Shown here piece by piece: positions 15,962 through 22,532 of a stretch of DNA of 22,532 bases; positions within the stretch are counted from its first letter, which is position 1; the number at the start of each line of letters is the position of its first letter. The notes below the pieces were generated by a model that saw only the letters and a program-made list of their open reading frames with translations, ran no database searches and was not told the DNA's origin. Both the position numbers and the translations under genes were made by a program. Source of the DNA: Deltaproteobacteria bacterium (GTDB lineage: Bacteria; Desulfobacterota; Desulfobulbia; Desulfobulbales; BM004); NCBI GenBank assembly GCA_019313095.1, contig JAFDBU010000273.1:1-22532 (forward strand), given 5' to 3'.

Positions 15962-16938
15962 ATGCTGTTGCCGTTGTTTTCCTTATACCACTCATATGTT
16001 TCGCTTATCCCCTGTCGCAGGGAAATTTTCGGCTGCCAGCCAAGCTGAGCCATACGCGAGATATCGAGAAGTTTCTGCGGCGTACCGTCAGGTTTGGAAG
16101 TTTCAAAAACTATTTTACCGTCAAATCCCACAATCTCTTTAACAAGTGCGGCCAGTTCTTTGATGGTTATATCCCTGCCCATACCTATATTGATAAGACA
16201 TGGTTTAAGATTTTTTACAATTTCATGGTATTGTCTGTCAGGCAGTCCCATTAAATATACGCAGGCTTCAGCCATATCATCCACATGTAGAAACTCTCGC
16301 CGCGGCGCTCCGGTGCCCCAGACAACCACTTCAGATGAGCCTTTCTTCAGTGCTTCATGAAATTTTCGGATCAGGGCGGGCAGAACATGCGAGTCTGCCA
16401 GATCAAAATTATCCCCCGGCCCGTAGAGATTGGTGGGCATCACAGATAGGTAACTGGTGCCGAACTGCTGGTTGTAGGCTTCGCACATCTTAATGCCTGC
16501 TATCTTGGCAACGGCATAAGCATCGTTTGTCGGCTCCAATGATCCGGTAAGCAGGTACTCTTCCTTCATGGGCTGTGGTGCCAGTTTCGGATAGATGCAC
16601 GAAGAACCGAGAAACAGAAGCCTTTTAACCCCCAGTTTATAGCTCCAGTGAATAAGGTTGGTCTGAATCATCAAATTTTCATATATGAATTCACCGGGAT
16701 AGGTTGAGTTGGCCAGGATACCACCCACTTTGGCAGCCGCCAGCACTACAATTTCAGGCTGCTCCCGTTCAAAAAAGAAGCGCACCGCAGACTGATCAGT
16801 AAGATCCAACTCCCGATGTGTCTGTAGAACAAGATTATTGCATCCTGTTTCCTGAAGCTTACGCACAACGGCAGAACCGACAAGCCCTCTATGGCCTGCT
16901 ACATATATCCTGGAACCCTGCAATAGGTTATCATTCAT
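15958..16938 (-). CDS. fcl: GDP-L-fucose synthase
   Basis: A 326-residue short-chain dehydrogenase/epimerase that epimerises and reduces GDP-4-keto-6-deoxymannose to GDP-L-fucose. Visible features are the NADP motif GHRGLVG (G15, G18, G21), the epimerase residue pattern GSSCIYP (S112, C114), the catalytic Y141 and K145 in YAVAK, the characteristic AAAKVGGI (67-74) and [11 protein letters not shown]. Length and motifs match E. coli Fcl (WcaG). It lies 25 bp downstream of gmd, which makes its substrate, so the two form an operon supplying fucose for surface polysaccharide. Its TAG stop (15958-15960) overlaps the TAA of the convergent reductase gene by two of three bases. Confidence 0.96.
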   Translation of the reverse strand: MNDNLLQGSRIYVAGHRGLVGSAVVRKLQETGCNNLVLQTHRELDLTDQSAVRFFFEREQPEIVVLAAAKVGGILANSTYPGEFIYENLMIQTNLIHWSYKLGVKRLLFLGSSCIYPKLAPQPMKEEYLLTGSLEPTNDAYAVAKIAGIKMCEAYNQQFGTSYLSVMPTNLYGPGDNFDLADSHVLPALIRKFHEALKKGSSEVVVWGTGAPRREFLHVDDMAEACVYLMGLPDRQYHEIVKNLKPCLINIGMGRDITIKELAALVKEIVGFDGKIVFETSKPDGTPQKLLDISRMAQLGWQPKISLRQGISETYEWYKENNGNSI

Positions 16939-16963
16939 GTGCTGATTAAATATTGTTTACAAA

Positions 16964-18094
16964 TTATTCATGATAGTTGAAAGACTGGAACCCGTGCTTC
17001 TTAACCAACGCATCCCGCTTTGCCATCTCAAGGTCGGTCAGTACCATTTCCTGCACCAATTCATCAAATGAAATCCGAGGTTCCCAACCCAGCTCCTGTT
17101 TCGCCTTGCTCGGATCACCCAGCAGGCTCTCAACCTCTGTTGGTCTGAAATAGCGCTGATCGACCCGAATAATTATTTGTCCTTCCTGCACTTTGCATTT
17201 CTGTGCCTCTAGAGTTTTATTATCCAGAGAGGCTACAACTCCTCTCTCATCAACTCCATCCCCTTCCCAGCTTAAGGTTATGCCCAACTTTGCAGCTGCC
17301 CGTTCTACAAATTCCCTCACAGAATGCTGGACCCCGGAAGCAATGATATAATCATCCGGTTTTTCCTGCTGCAGCATAAGCCACTGCATCTCCACATAGT
17401 CTCTGGCATGCCCCCAGTCCCTCTTGGCACTCAGATTACCCAGATAAGTACATTCCTGCAGACCAAGCGCGATACGGGCCAGAGCTCTGGTGATCTTGCG
17501 GGTAACAAACGTCTCTCCGCGCAGCGGCGATTCATGGTTGAACAGAATGCCATTGCAGGCAAAAATATTATATGCCTCTCTGTAGTTTACCACAATCCAG
17601 TAAGAGTAAAGCTTGGCCACCGCATAGGGTGATCGTGGGTAAAAAGGCGTTTTTTCATTTTGTGGCACCTCCTGCACTTTACCGTACAACTCAGAGGTGG
17701 AAGCCTGGTAAAACTTTGTCTTATTTTCAAGTCCAAGAATGCGGATAGCCTCGAGCAGCCGCAGCGTTCCCAGGCCGTCGGAGTCTGCCGTATACTCAGG
17801 CTCCTCAAACGATACCGCAACATGAGACTGAGCTGCCAGGTTGTATAACTCATCCGGCCTAACTTTGGCCATTATGTGCACCAGACTTGAGGAATCGGTC
17901 ATATCTCCGTGGTGCAGGATAAAATTACGTTCCTCCACATGTGGATCCTGGTACAGATGATCAATTCTGTCCGTATTAAACATCGAAGTTCGTCTCTTGA
18001 TGCCATGCACCTCGTAGCCTTTCTTTAACAAAAACTCAGCCAAGTAGGCTCCATCCTGACCCGTAATACCGGTTATCAATGCCTTTTTTTTCAT
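16964..18094 (-). CDS. gmd: GDP-mannose 4,6-dehydratase
   Basis: A 376-residue dehydratase converting GDP-D-mannose to GDP-4-keto-6-deoxy-D-mannose, the step before Fcl. The NADP motif is GITGQDG (G9, G12, G15). RRTS (34-37) is conserved in Gmd. The active-site set is T133, E135 (STSELYGKV), Y157 and K161 (YAVAK). I chose ATG 18092-18094 because it places the Rossmann fold at the N-terminus as in other Gmd proteins; the frame stays open for 11 more codons to a GTG at 18127, which would add a basic tail with no family counterpart. fcl follows after 25 bp and cysC lies 164 bp upstream on the same strand. Confidence 0.96.
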   Translation of the reverse strand: MKKKALITGITGQDGAYLAEFLLKKGYEVHGIKRRTSMFNTDRIDHLYQDPHVEERNFILHHGDMTDSSSLVHIMAKVRPDELYNLAAQSHVAVSFEEPEYTADSDGLGTLRLLEAIRILGLENKTKFYQASTSELYGKVQEVPQNEKTPFYPRSPYAVAKLYSYWIVVNYREAYNIFACNGILFNHESPLRGETFVTRKITRALARIALGLQECTYLGNLSAKRDWGHARDYVEMQWLMLQQEKPDDYIIASGVQHSVREFVERAAAKLGITLSWEGDGVDERGVVASLDNKTLEAQKCKVQEGQIIIRVDQRYFRPTEVESLLGDPSKAKQELGWEPRISFDELVQEMVLTDLEMAKRDALVKKHGFQSFNYHE

Positions 18095-18258
18095 TTTATA
18101 CTTTTGCCTTTTTGATGTGTTTAACACCAGTTGCCACGCTCATCGCTAAAATTTGCACCATTTTTCAACTATAAAGCATAGCGCCCCCCCTGGCAGCATA
18201 AATTTTTTTTGCCATTCCATGGAAGACTTATTTAATTACTCATTAGAAAAAATCTATT

Positions 18259-18864
18259 TTAATATCTGGAAATGATATGGCGCTCCTCAAGCAGTTTAAG
18301 GACATTTTCAACATTGGCCTCGACGGTTTTATTTGCTGTGTCAAGAACAAGGTCAGGATGCTCAGGCTCTTCATAAGGGGATGAAATGCCGGTATAGTTT
18401 TTTATCTCCCCTTTGCGGGCCTTTTTATAGAGTCCCTTGACATCTCTTTCCTCACATACCTCAAGAGGGCTATTGCAGTAAATTTCTATAAAATCATTTT
18501 CCGAAACCAGGGCACGCACCCTTTCCCGGTCTACCCGGAAGGGCGAGATAAATGCAGTCAAGGCAATGACGCCTGCTTCGATGAAAAGCTTTGACATTTC
18601 GCCTATGCGCCTGATGTTCTCGTGCCTGTCCTCTTCAGAAAAACTCAGATTGGCACACAGGCCATGCCTGACATTATCCCCATCAAAAACAAAGGTTCTG
18701 CAACCGTCCTGATGCAGTTCCTCCTCCACGGCATGGGCCAGAGTTGACTTGCCGGAGCCTGACAGGCCGGTAAACCAGATAATCACACTTCTGTGTTTGT
18801 TCAGCTTCTGCCGCCGATTGCGGGTAACCGTCGCTCTATGATAGACAACGTTTGAATTGTTCAT
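18259..18864 (-). CDS. cysC: Adenylylsulfate (APS) kinase
   Basis: A 201-residue kinase phosphorylating APS to PAPS. It has Walker [10 protein letters not shown] (33-41), [10 protein letters not shown] (60-69), and FISPFR (105-110) with S107 matching the phospho-serine position of bacterial CysC. The C-terminal part has the usual [18 protein letters not shown] stretch. It is a stand-alone kinase without a sulfurylase domain. An organism that reduces sulfate through APS does not need PAPS for respiration, so PAPS here is likely for sulfonation or assimilation. The adjacent GDP-fucose genes suggest a sulfated glycan (inference; no sulfotransferase is in view). ATG 18862-18864 follows an AT-rich leader with repeat-like sequence and no strong Shine-Dalgarno. 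Confidence 0.96.
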   Translation of the reverse strand: MNNSNVVYHRATVTRNRRQKLNKHRSVIIWFTGLSGSGKSTLAHAVEEELHQDGCRTFVFDGDNVRHGLCANLSFSEEDRHENIRRIGEMSKLFIEAGVIALTAFISPFRVDRERVRALVSENDFIEIYCNSPLEVCEERDVKGLYKKARKGEIKNYTGISSPYEEPEHPDLVLDTANKTVEANVENVLKLLEERHIISRY

Positions 18865-18930
18865 GAATTATAGAGTTCAAGGGTTTAAGAAAAAATTTTA
18901 GTCCCCAATTTTCAATTTATTTTTTTACTG

Positions 18931-19007
18931 TGGCGCGCCCGGCAGGATTCGAACCTGCGGCCTACGGATTCGAAGTCCGGCGCTCTATCCGGCTGAGCTA
19001 CGGGCGC
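18931..19007 (-). tRNA. tRNA-Arg (anticodon UCG)
   Basis: The minus strand folds into a complete cloverleaf. The acceptor arms GCGCCCG and CGGGCGC pair over 7 bp. The D-arm contains TAGCTCAGCCGGATAGAGC. The anticodon loop CTTCGAA gives UCG (arginine, codon CGA and related), and the T-arm contains GGTTCGAATCC. The 3' CCA is encoded (18931-18933). It stands 66 bp upstream of cysC on the same strand. Confidence 0.97.
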
Positions 19008-19035
19008 ATTGTTTTGAATAAGATTTTCATTCGAC

Positions 19036-19064
19036 ACTATGCAGTTTTCCTTCTTTTTTTACAA
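19036..19064 (-). promoter_or_regulatory. Candidate sigma-70 promoter of the tRNA-Arg gene
   Basis: On the minus strand TTGTAA (19059-19064) and CATAGT (19036-19041) are spaced by 17 nt, each matching four of six consensus bases. The -10 ends 28 bp before the tRNA 5' end, a suitable distance for a short leader. Confidence 0.4.
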
Positions 19065-19102
19065 CTCCAAAATGAAGATTAATTTCTATCAACTGTCAGC
19101 TT

Positions 19103-20872
19103 TTACATCAGTTTTATCGGGGCAGTACGTTCGCTGATGCCTTTTTTAAGGACCTCTCGGTTATAGGCATCTATCACATCCCGACGTTTCAGCATGCCGA
19201 CAACCCATTTATCCTCAAGCGATTCGACCACCGGGATCTCGGCAATGCCGCGCACATCAAAATAGGTCATGGCTGTATAGAGATTGTCATCAGGTGTAAG
19301 GGTGAGGACATCCCGTGTACATATGTCGCCAACTGTGGCAGAAAGGCGCAGTTTTCTGTCATGCAGCACCCCTTTTACATCCTGCATTGAGATGATGCCG
19401 ACCATATGGCCTGTTTCATCTATTACAGGAAAGTAAAAACTGTCTTTTGCCAGTTGGAATATTTCCAGCAGATGATTGACGTTTGCCTTTTCGCTAATAA
19501 AATCGACGTCTTCAGTAATCACCTTGCCAACACGAATTGACTTCATAACAGCAATTTCCCTGCCCTCGTGGATATCAATACCCTCTCGGGTAAGATCAAC
19601 GGTATCAATTGAGTCAGGATTAAGTTTGATGGCCACAGCTGTGCCAATGATACTTGTAAGCATGATAGGGATAATGATCAGGTGATTGCCGGTCATCTCG
19701 AAAAGCAGAAAGATCGCTGTTATAGGGGCATGAGTTGCGGCTGCAAGGAATGCCCCGATTCCTACCGCTGCATAAGCCCCGGAATAAGCTGTTGCCGCAG
19801 GAAATAGGGTGTGAACTATTGAGCCATACGCACCACCTATTGCTGCACCGATAAACAGGGCCGGCGCAAAAACTCCGCCCGACCCTCCTGAACCCAGCGT
19901 TACTGCCGTTGCAAATATTTTCAGAAAGATCAGAATGGCCATCATCCACATGATGCCATGCCCGGCAAGCACATCTTTAATATAGTGGTAGCCGTCCCCC
20001 ATGATCTGCGGAAAAAAAATAGCAGTTACCCCGATTATAAAAGCACCAATGATCGGCTTGAAGTGCTGATTAATTTTCAAGGCGGCAAAACGGTCCCTGA
20101 CTTCATAAAAAACAAATATATGCAGTACGGCGATAAGCCCCATTATGACCCCAAGGATCATGTAGAGCGGAATTTCAGCCAACGGATTTATCAGATGAAA
20201 TTCCGGGATGGGGAAAGCAGGGGTTTCACCATAATAGGCCCTGGAAACAACGGTTGCAATTGCTGAAGAAACAACCAGTACTGAAAAAGAGGCAATTTCA
20301 TAGGTACCCAAGAGAACTATTTCCGCAGCAAAAAATACACCTGCTATGGGAGCATTGAACATTGCGGCTATACCACCGGCACATCCGGCTGCCGTATAAA
20401 CCTTTGTCCGATTGCCCGACACCTTGAAAATCTTCCCCACAGCGGAGCCAAGCGCACCACCGACCTGGGCAATTGGGCCTTCGACGCCAGCGGAATTCCC
20501 TGTACCGATGGTCAGGGAACATGAAATAATTTTCAGAATATTCTTTCTGAATTTCATATAACCGCCTCGAATATTGACCTTGCGCAGAAATTTCGTAAAG
20601 CCGTAACCGTATATTTCATTCGGGAAGATGATCGCCAACGGGATTAACAGAACCATACCGCTGATCGGTATAAGAGGCAGAAGAATTATTTTCCAGCCAC
20701 CCTGGCTCACTATTGCATAATTGGGAACAAAAATCATTTGATGCACGAACTCGAGAACCGTTCTGAAGCAGATATTGGCCAATCCCGCTATGACACCAAT
20801 GAGGGATGCAACAAAAACCATACGGGTGTTTTCACCGGGAAGAAAGAATTTCCCTGCTTTCATTTTGTTCAT
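19103..20872 (-). CDS. clcA: ClC-family chloride channel/antiporter with C-terminal CBS pair
   Basis: A 589-residue inner-membrane ClC protein with about ten hydrophobic helices, then two CBS domains (about 450-505 and 515-570) that often bind adenine nucleotides. The motif GVEGPIAQ holds the gating glutamate E131. E184 (VFFAAEIV) matches the internal proton-pathway glutamate of antiporters. GSGGSGGVFAPALF (327-340) is the third conserved motif. The usual GSGIP loop is YGYGFTKF (88-95) here, and the region of the late chloride-binding tyrosine reads TGNHLIII (394-401), so both side chains that normally hold the central chloride seem replaced. Antiport is favoured over channel by E184. The ATG (20870-20872) overlaps the dGTPase-like gene stop as ATGA, so the two are probably co-translated. 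Confidence 0.93.
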   Translation of the reverse strand: MNKMKAGKFFLPGENTRMVFVASLIGVIAGLANICFRTVLEFVHQMIFVPNYAIVSQGGWKIILLPLIPISGMVLLIPLAIIFPNEIYGYGFTKFLRKVNIRGGYMKFRKNILKIISCSLTIGTGNSAGVEGPIAQVGGALGSAVGKIFKVSGNRTKVYTAAGCAGGIAAMFNAPIAGVFFAAEIVLLGTYEIASFSVLVVSSAIATVVSRAYYGETPAFPIPEFHLINPLAEIPLYMILGVIMGLIAVLHIFVFYEVRDRFAALKINQHFKPIIGAFIIGVTAIFFPQIMGDGYHYIKDVLAGHGIMWMMAILIFLKIFATAVTLGSGGSGGVFAPALFIGAAIGGAYGSIVHTLFPAATAYSGAYAAVGIGAFLAAATHAPITAIFLLFEMTGNHLIIIPIMLTSIIGTAVAIKLNPDSIDTVDLTREGIDIHEGREIAVMKSIRVGKVITEDVDFISEKANVNHLLEIFQLAKDSFYFPVIDETGHMVGIISMQDVKGVLHDRKLRLSATVGDICTRDVLTLTPDDNLYTAMTYFDVRGIAEIPVVESLEDKWVVGMLKRRDVIDAYNREVLKKGISERTAPIKLM

Positions 20873-22062
20873 ATCTTTGCTGGAACAGTGCAGCCGTAAA
20901 AAGAGGCCTCTTTCAGGAAATAATCATCAGTCATGCCGGCGATAAAGTCCCTGACAATTTCTGCCGGTGCGTGCCTTTCTGTATAGAAGGGTTCCATACC
21001 GTCCAGCATTTCCGTAAAGATCTCGGAAGTTGTTTCTACCTTAACCACCTGGTCGAGATATGTTTCAAACAGGACGCGGTAGCACTCCTGGATTTTCTGG
21101 AAGTCTTTTTTTATAACCGGATTCATGTAAATAAATTCATAATTGAAGGCTTTTAAATCTTTGAGACTGTCACTCACCTCGGAACTGAAGCCAATGGAGT
21201 CCTGTGCTAGCTCTCCCGCCTCACCTGGCGCAAGACTGTTTGTAATAAGGTCCTCAACCAGGTGGTAGACTATGGTGCCGTTGGTATCACCCAACACTTT
21301 CCGACAGTCGGCTGGAATGTCGCTGCGCCTGATAAGTTTCAGTTCTATGGCGTCTTCAATATCCCTGCCTATATAGGCAATTGTATCACTCAGGCGCACG
21401 ATGCAGCCTTCGAGAGTCATGGGTGATATTTCTCTATCAGGATCATTGTTCTTTGCCAGCAATTCACGGTCAAAAACAGCAAAATCCTTATCCCGCTCCG
21501 GCTTGAGAAAGCGGTTGTGGATTTCTCCGTCGTGACAGAGAATCCCATCCAGGGTCTGAAGAGTCAGATTCCAGCCTTGCCCATTCCTTTCCAAGTTCTC
21601 TAAAAACTGCACACTCTGGATATTATGCTGAAACGGCGGAAGTCCTTGATCGATGCAGAGCTTAGACAACTCTTTTTCGCCGTCATGTCCGAATGGAGGG
21701 TGGCCGATATCATGACCGAGAGCAATGGCCTCAATCAGATCTTCATTCAAACGCAGAAATCTGCCTATGGTGCGGGCAATCTTTGATACGAGCTGAACAT
21801 GAAGCACCCGGTGGGTGATGTGATCATTGCTGACCATATAGAACACCTGGGTCTTGTCTATATATCTGGTATAGGCCTTTGAATGTAAAATTCTGTCTGC
21901 ATCGATGGCAAAGGCCTGGCGGTGTTCTGTCTGGTCAGTCGGCCGTCGTCTTATTCCTTCACTGCTTAAAGTCGCAAGCCGGCTGAGATGTTTTTGCTCC
22001 CTCTGGTCAAGCCTCTCCCTTAAATCCAGCAGTTTTGCCGATTTGCTTTTGCCGGTATACAC
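20869..22062 (-). CDS. dgt: dGTPase-like deoxynucleoside triphosphate triphosphohydrolase
   Basis: A 397-residue HD-domain enzyme of the dGTPase family, expected to split dNTPs into deoxynucleoside and triphosphate, and so to control the dNTP pool or resist phage. The metal-binding set is H88 (HRVLHVQL), H117-D118 (GHDIGHPPFGHDGE) and D226 (VRLSDTIAYIGRDIED). The N-terminal DRILHSKAYTRYIDKTQVF is the family nucleotide-site segment, and FQHNIQSVQFLE is also typical. The start is GTG (22060-22062) with AAGG about 9 nt upstream. It overlaps clcA by 4 bp. Which dNTP it uses cannot be told from sequence; the symbol is by family only. Confidence 0.9.
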   Translation of the reverse strand: MYTGKSKSAKLLDLRERLDQREQKHLSRLATLSSEGIRRRPTDQTEHRQAFAIDADRILHSKAYTRYIDKTQVFYMVSNDHITHRVLHVQLVSKIARTIGRFLRLNEDLIEAIALGHDIGHPPFGHDGEKELSKLCIDQGLPPFQHNIQSVQFLENLERNGQGWNLTLQTLDGILCHDGEIHNRFLKPERDKDFAVFDRELLAKNNDPDREISPMTLEGCIVRLSDTIAYIGRDIEDAIELKLIRRSDIPADCRKVLGDTNGTIVYHLVEDLITNSLAPGEAGELAQDSIGFSSEVSDSLKDLKAFNYEFIYMNPVIKKDFQKIQECYRVLFETYLDQVVKVETTSEIFTEMLDGMEPFYTERHAPAEIVRDFIAGMTDDYFLKEASFYGCTVPAKI

Positions 22063-22230
22063 TCTATTACCTTAATATATATTTAATCATATCAGTAAAA
22101 CTTAACACACTCAGATGCAGAAACTTTATGTCTCTAGTATTAATTCTCTGAGATTTATTGAATAAAAACTTGCTGACGGCACACCATATACTGCCAGAAT
22201 ACCCTCAGTGCAAATAAAAAATCTTTTTTG

Positions 22231-22265
22231 GTAAGGAGTAAGGAGCAAGGAATGAGGAGAATAAA
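22231..22265. repeat. Tandem 7-nt array (gtaagga family)
   Basis: Five 7-nt units start at 22231, 22238, 22245, 22252 and 22259. The first two are identical gtaagga, the third is gcaagga, and the rest are degenerate. GGTAAGG at 22230-22236 is the reverse complement of CCTTACC at 22291-22297, so the region can fold back on itself. Confidence 0.75.
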
Positions 22266-22298
22266 TCAAAACTTAGATGCCAATTTTTTCCCTTACCT

Positions 22299-22327
22299 TT
22301 GACCTTATTACTCATATCTAATATAGT
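22299..22327 (+). promoter_or_regulatory. Sigma-70 promoter of the selenoprotein gene
   Basis: TTGACC (22299-22304) and TATAGT (22322-22327) are spaced by exactly 17 nt, each matching five of six consensus bases. The -10 ends 39 bp before the GTG start. The -35 lies in the pyrimidine-rich partner of the 7-nt repeat array. Confidence 0.65.
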
Positions 22328-22351
22328 ATTACCAGTATTAGCTGATTATAA

Positions 22352-22358
22352 AAGGAGG
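22352..22358 (+). promoter_or_regulatory. Strong Shine-Dalgarno site that sets the GTG start of the selenoprotein gene
   Basis: AAGGAGG, a full match to the anti-Shine-Dalgarno, ends 8 nt before GTG 22367. It is one of the strongest ribosome sites in the window and supports translation of the UGA-containing frame. Confidence 0.8.
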
Positions 22359-22366
22359 AAATAAAC

Positions 22367-22532
22367 GTGAAGATATCCATCAAATACTGCCAACAGTGAA
22401 ACTATCTTCCAAGGGCTTCCAGTATGGGAGATGAGTTGAAAAAGAATCTTGGGGCTGCCATTGATCTGATTGCCGGTTCCAACGGGGTTTATGATGTTGC
22501 TGTTGACGGCAAGACAATATTTTCAAAATTTG
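22367..22532 (+). CDS. SelW/Rdx-family selenoprotein (N-terminal 55 codons, runs off the window)
   Basis: From GTG 22367 the frame reads through an in-frame TGA at 22397-22399. With selenocysteine inserted there, the product begins VKISIKYCQQ, then U, then NYLPRASSMGDELKK. This is the C-x-x-U redox motif (Cys8, Sec11) after a first beta strand, as in the SelW/SelT/SelH (Rdx) thioredoxin-like family. Further on, SNGVYDVAVDGKTIFSKF (residues 38-55) matches the family's GVFEV-DG--I-S segment, so similarity continues on both sides of the UGA. A good promoter and Shine-Dalgarno precede it, and a SECIS-like hairpin follows the UGA. The probable role is a small cytoplasmic selenol-thiol redox protein; substrate unknown. 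Sec machinery genes are not in the window. The 3' end is outside. Confidence 0.87.
22397..22432 (+). promoter_or_regulatory. UGA(Sec) codon and bacterial SECIS-like hairpin
   Basis: The UGA (22397-22399) is followed 4 nt later by an 8-bp stem, 22404-22411 with 22425-22432 (one G-U pair), closing a 13-nt G-rich loop that can hold a further GG/CC pair. The apical part lies about 15-25 nt after the UGA, where bacterial SECIS elements are read by SelB. Fold judged by eye. Confidence 0.55.

Larger units (their letters stand above)
22063..22366. other. Divergent intergenic region between the dGTPase-like gene and the selenoprotein gene
   Basis: This 304-bp region holds the leader of the dGTPase-like gene at its left (no convincing promoter seen), a purine-rich 7-nt repeat array (22231-22265), a partly reverse-complementary pyrimidine-rich stretch (about 22290-22313), and the selenoprotein promoter and ribosome site at its right end. 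No further gene is visible. Confidence 0.6.

Noticed and set aside
18182..18217. C run and TGGCA/TGCCA pair downstream of cysC, considered as a terminator
   Set aside because: The stem is only five pairs around a loop that itself contains the T run, so it does not fit an intrinsic terminator.
1..22532. Search by eye for insertion sequences, CRISPR arrays, integrase genes or phage genes
   Set aside because: No transposase, integrase, spaced identical repeats or phage structural genes were seen on either strand.

Overview
The window reads as ordinary chromosomal DNA of a Desulfobacterota (delta-proteobacterial, Desulfobulbales-like) anaerobe. The reasons are a periplasmic tetraheme cytochrome c3 with four CXXCH motifs and four further histidines, a selenocysteine (UGA) gene of the SelW/Rdx family, a radical SAM/SPASM enzyme, and conserved housekeeping genes of proteobacterial type. 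The taxonomic call is inference; no rRNA gene is present.

Left part (1-8400), all on the minus strand: panB (its first 66 codons only), ruvB, ruvA, ruvC, yebC, rlmE, glgP and a class II tRNA nucleotidyltransferase/poly(A) polymerase with an HD domain. ruvA and ruvB share an ATGA overlap. yebC-ruvC-ruvA-ruvB is the familiar Holliday-junction block.

Middle part (8401-13328): a plus-strand thioredoxin-like protein converges on an RlpA-type lipoprotein. Upstream of rlpA are the tetraheme cytochrome c3 and a 778-residue protein of unknown role that carries an atypical class III nucleotide-cyclase-like domain. A 482-bp AT-rich divergent intergenic region follows, with one small open frame of unknown status.

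Right-middle part (13329-15961), plus strand: a radical SAM/SPASM enzyme followed by a saccharopine dehydrogenase/homospermidine synthase-like reductase. This two-gene unit is the least explained part of the window. It runs tail to tail into fcl, with interlocked stop codons.

Right part (15958-22062), minus strand: fcl and gmd (GDP-L-fucose synthesis), cysC (APS kinase), a tRNA-Arg(UCG) gene, a ClC chloride transporter with two CBS domains, and a dGTPase-like HD phosphohydrolase that overlaps the transporter gene by 4 bp. At the far right edge a plus-strand selenoprotein gene of the SelW/Rdx family starts. It has a good promoter, a strong Shine-Dalgarno sequence, an in-frame UGA in a C-x-x-U motif and a SECIS-like hairpin immediately 3' of the UGA. 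A conventional ORF caller would miss it.

Several intergenic regions carry short degenerate tandem arrays of 7-nt units. The same unit families recur, and some overlap stop codons of the flanking genes. They are the main non-genic structure in the window.
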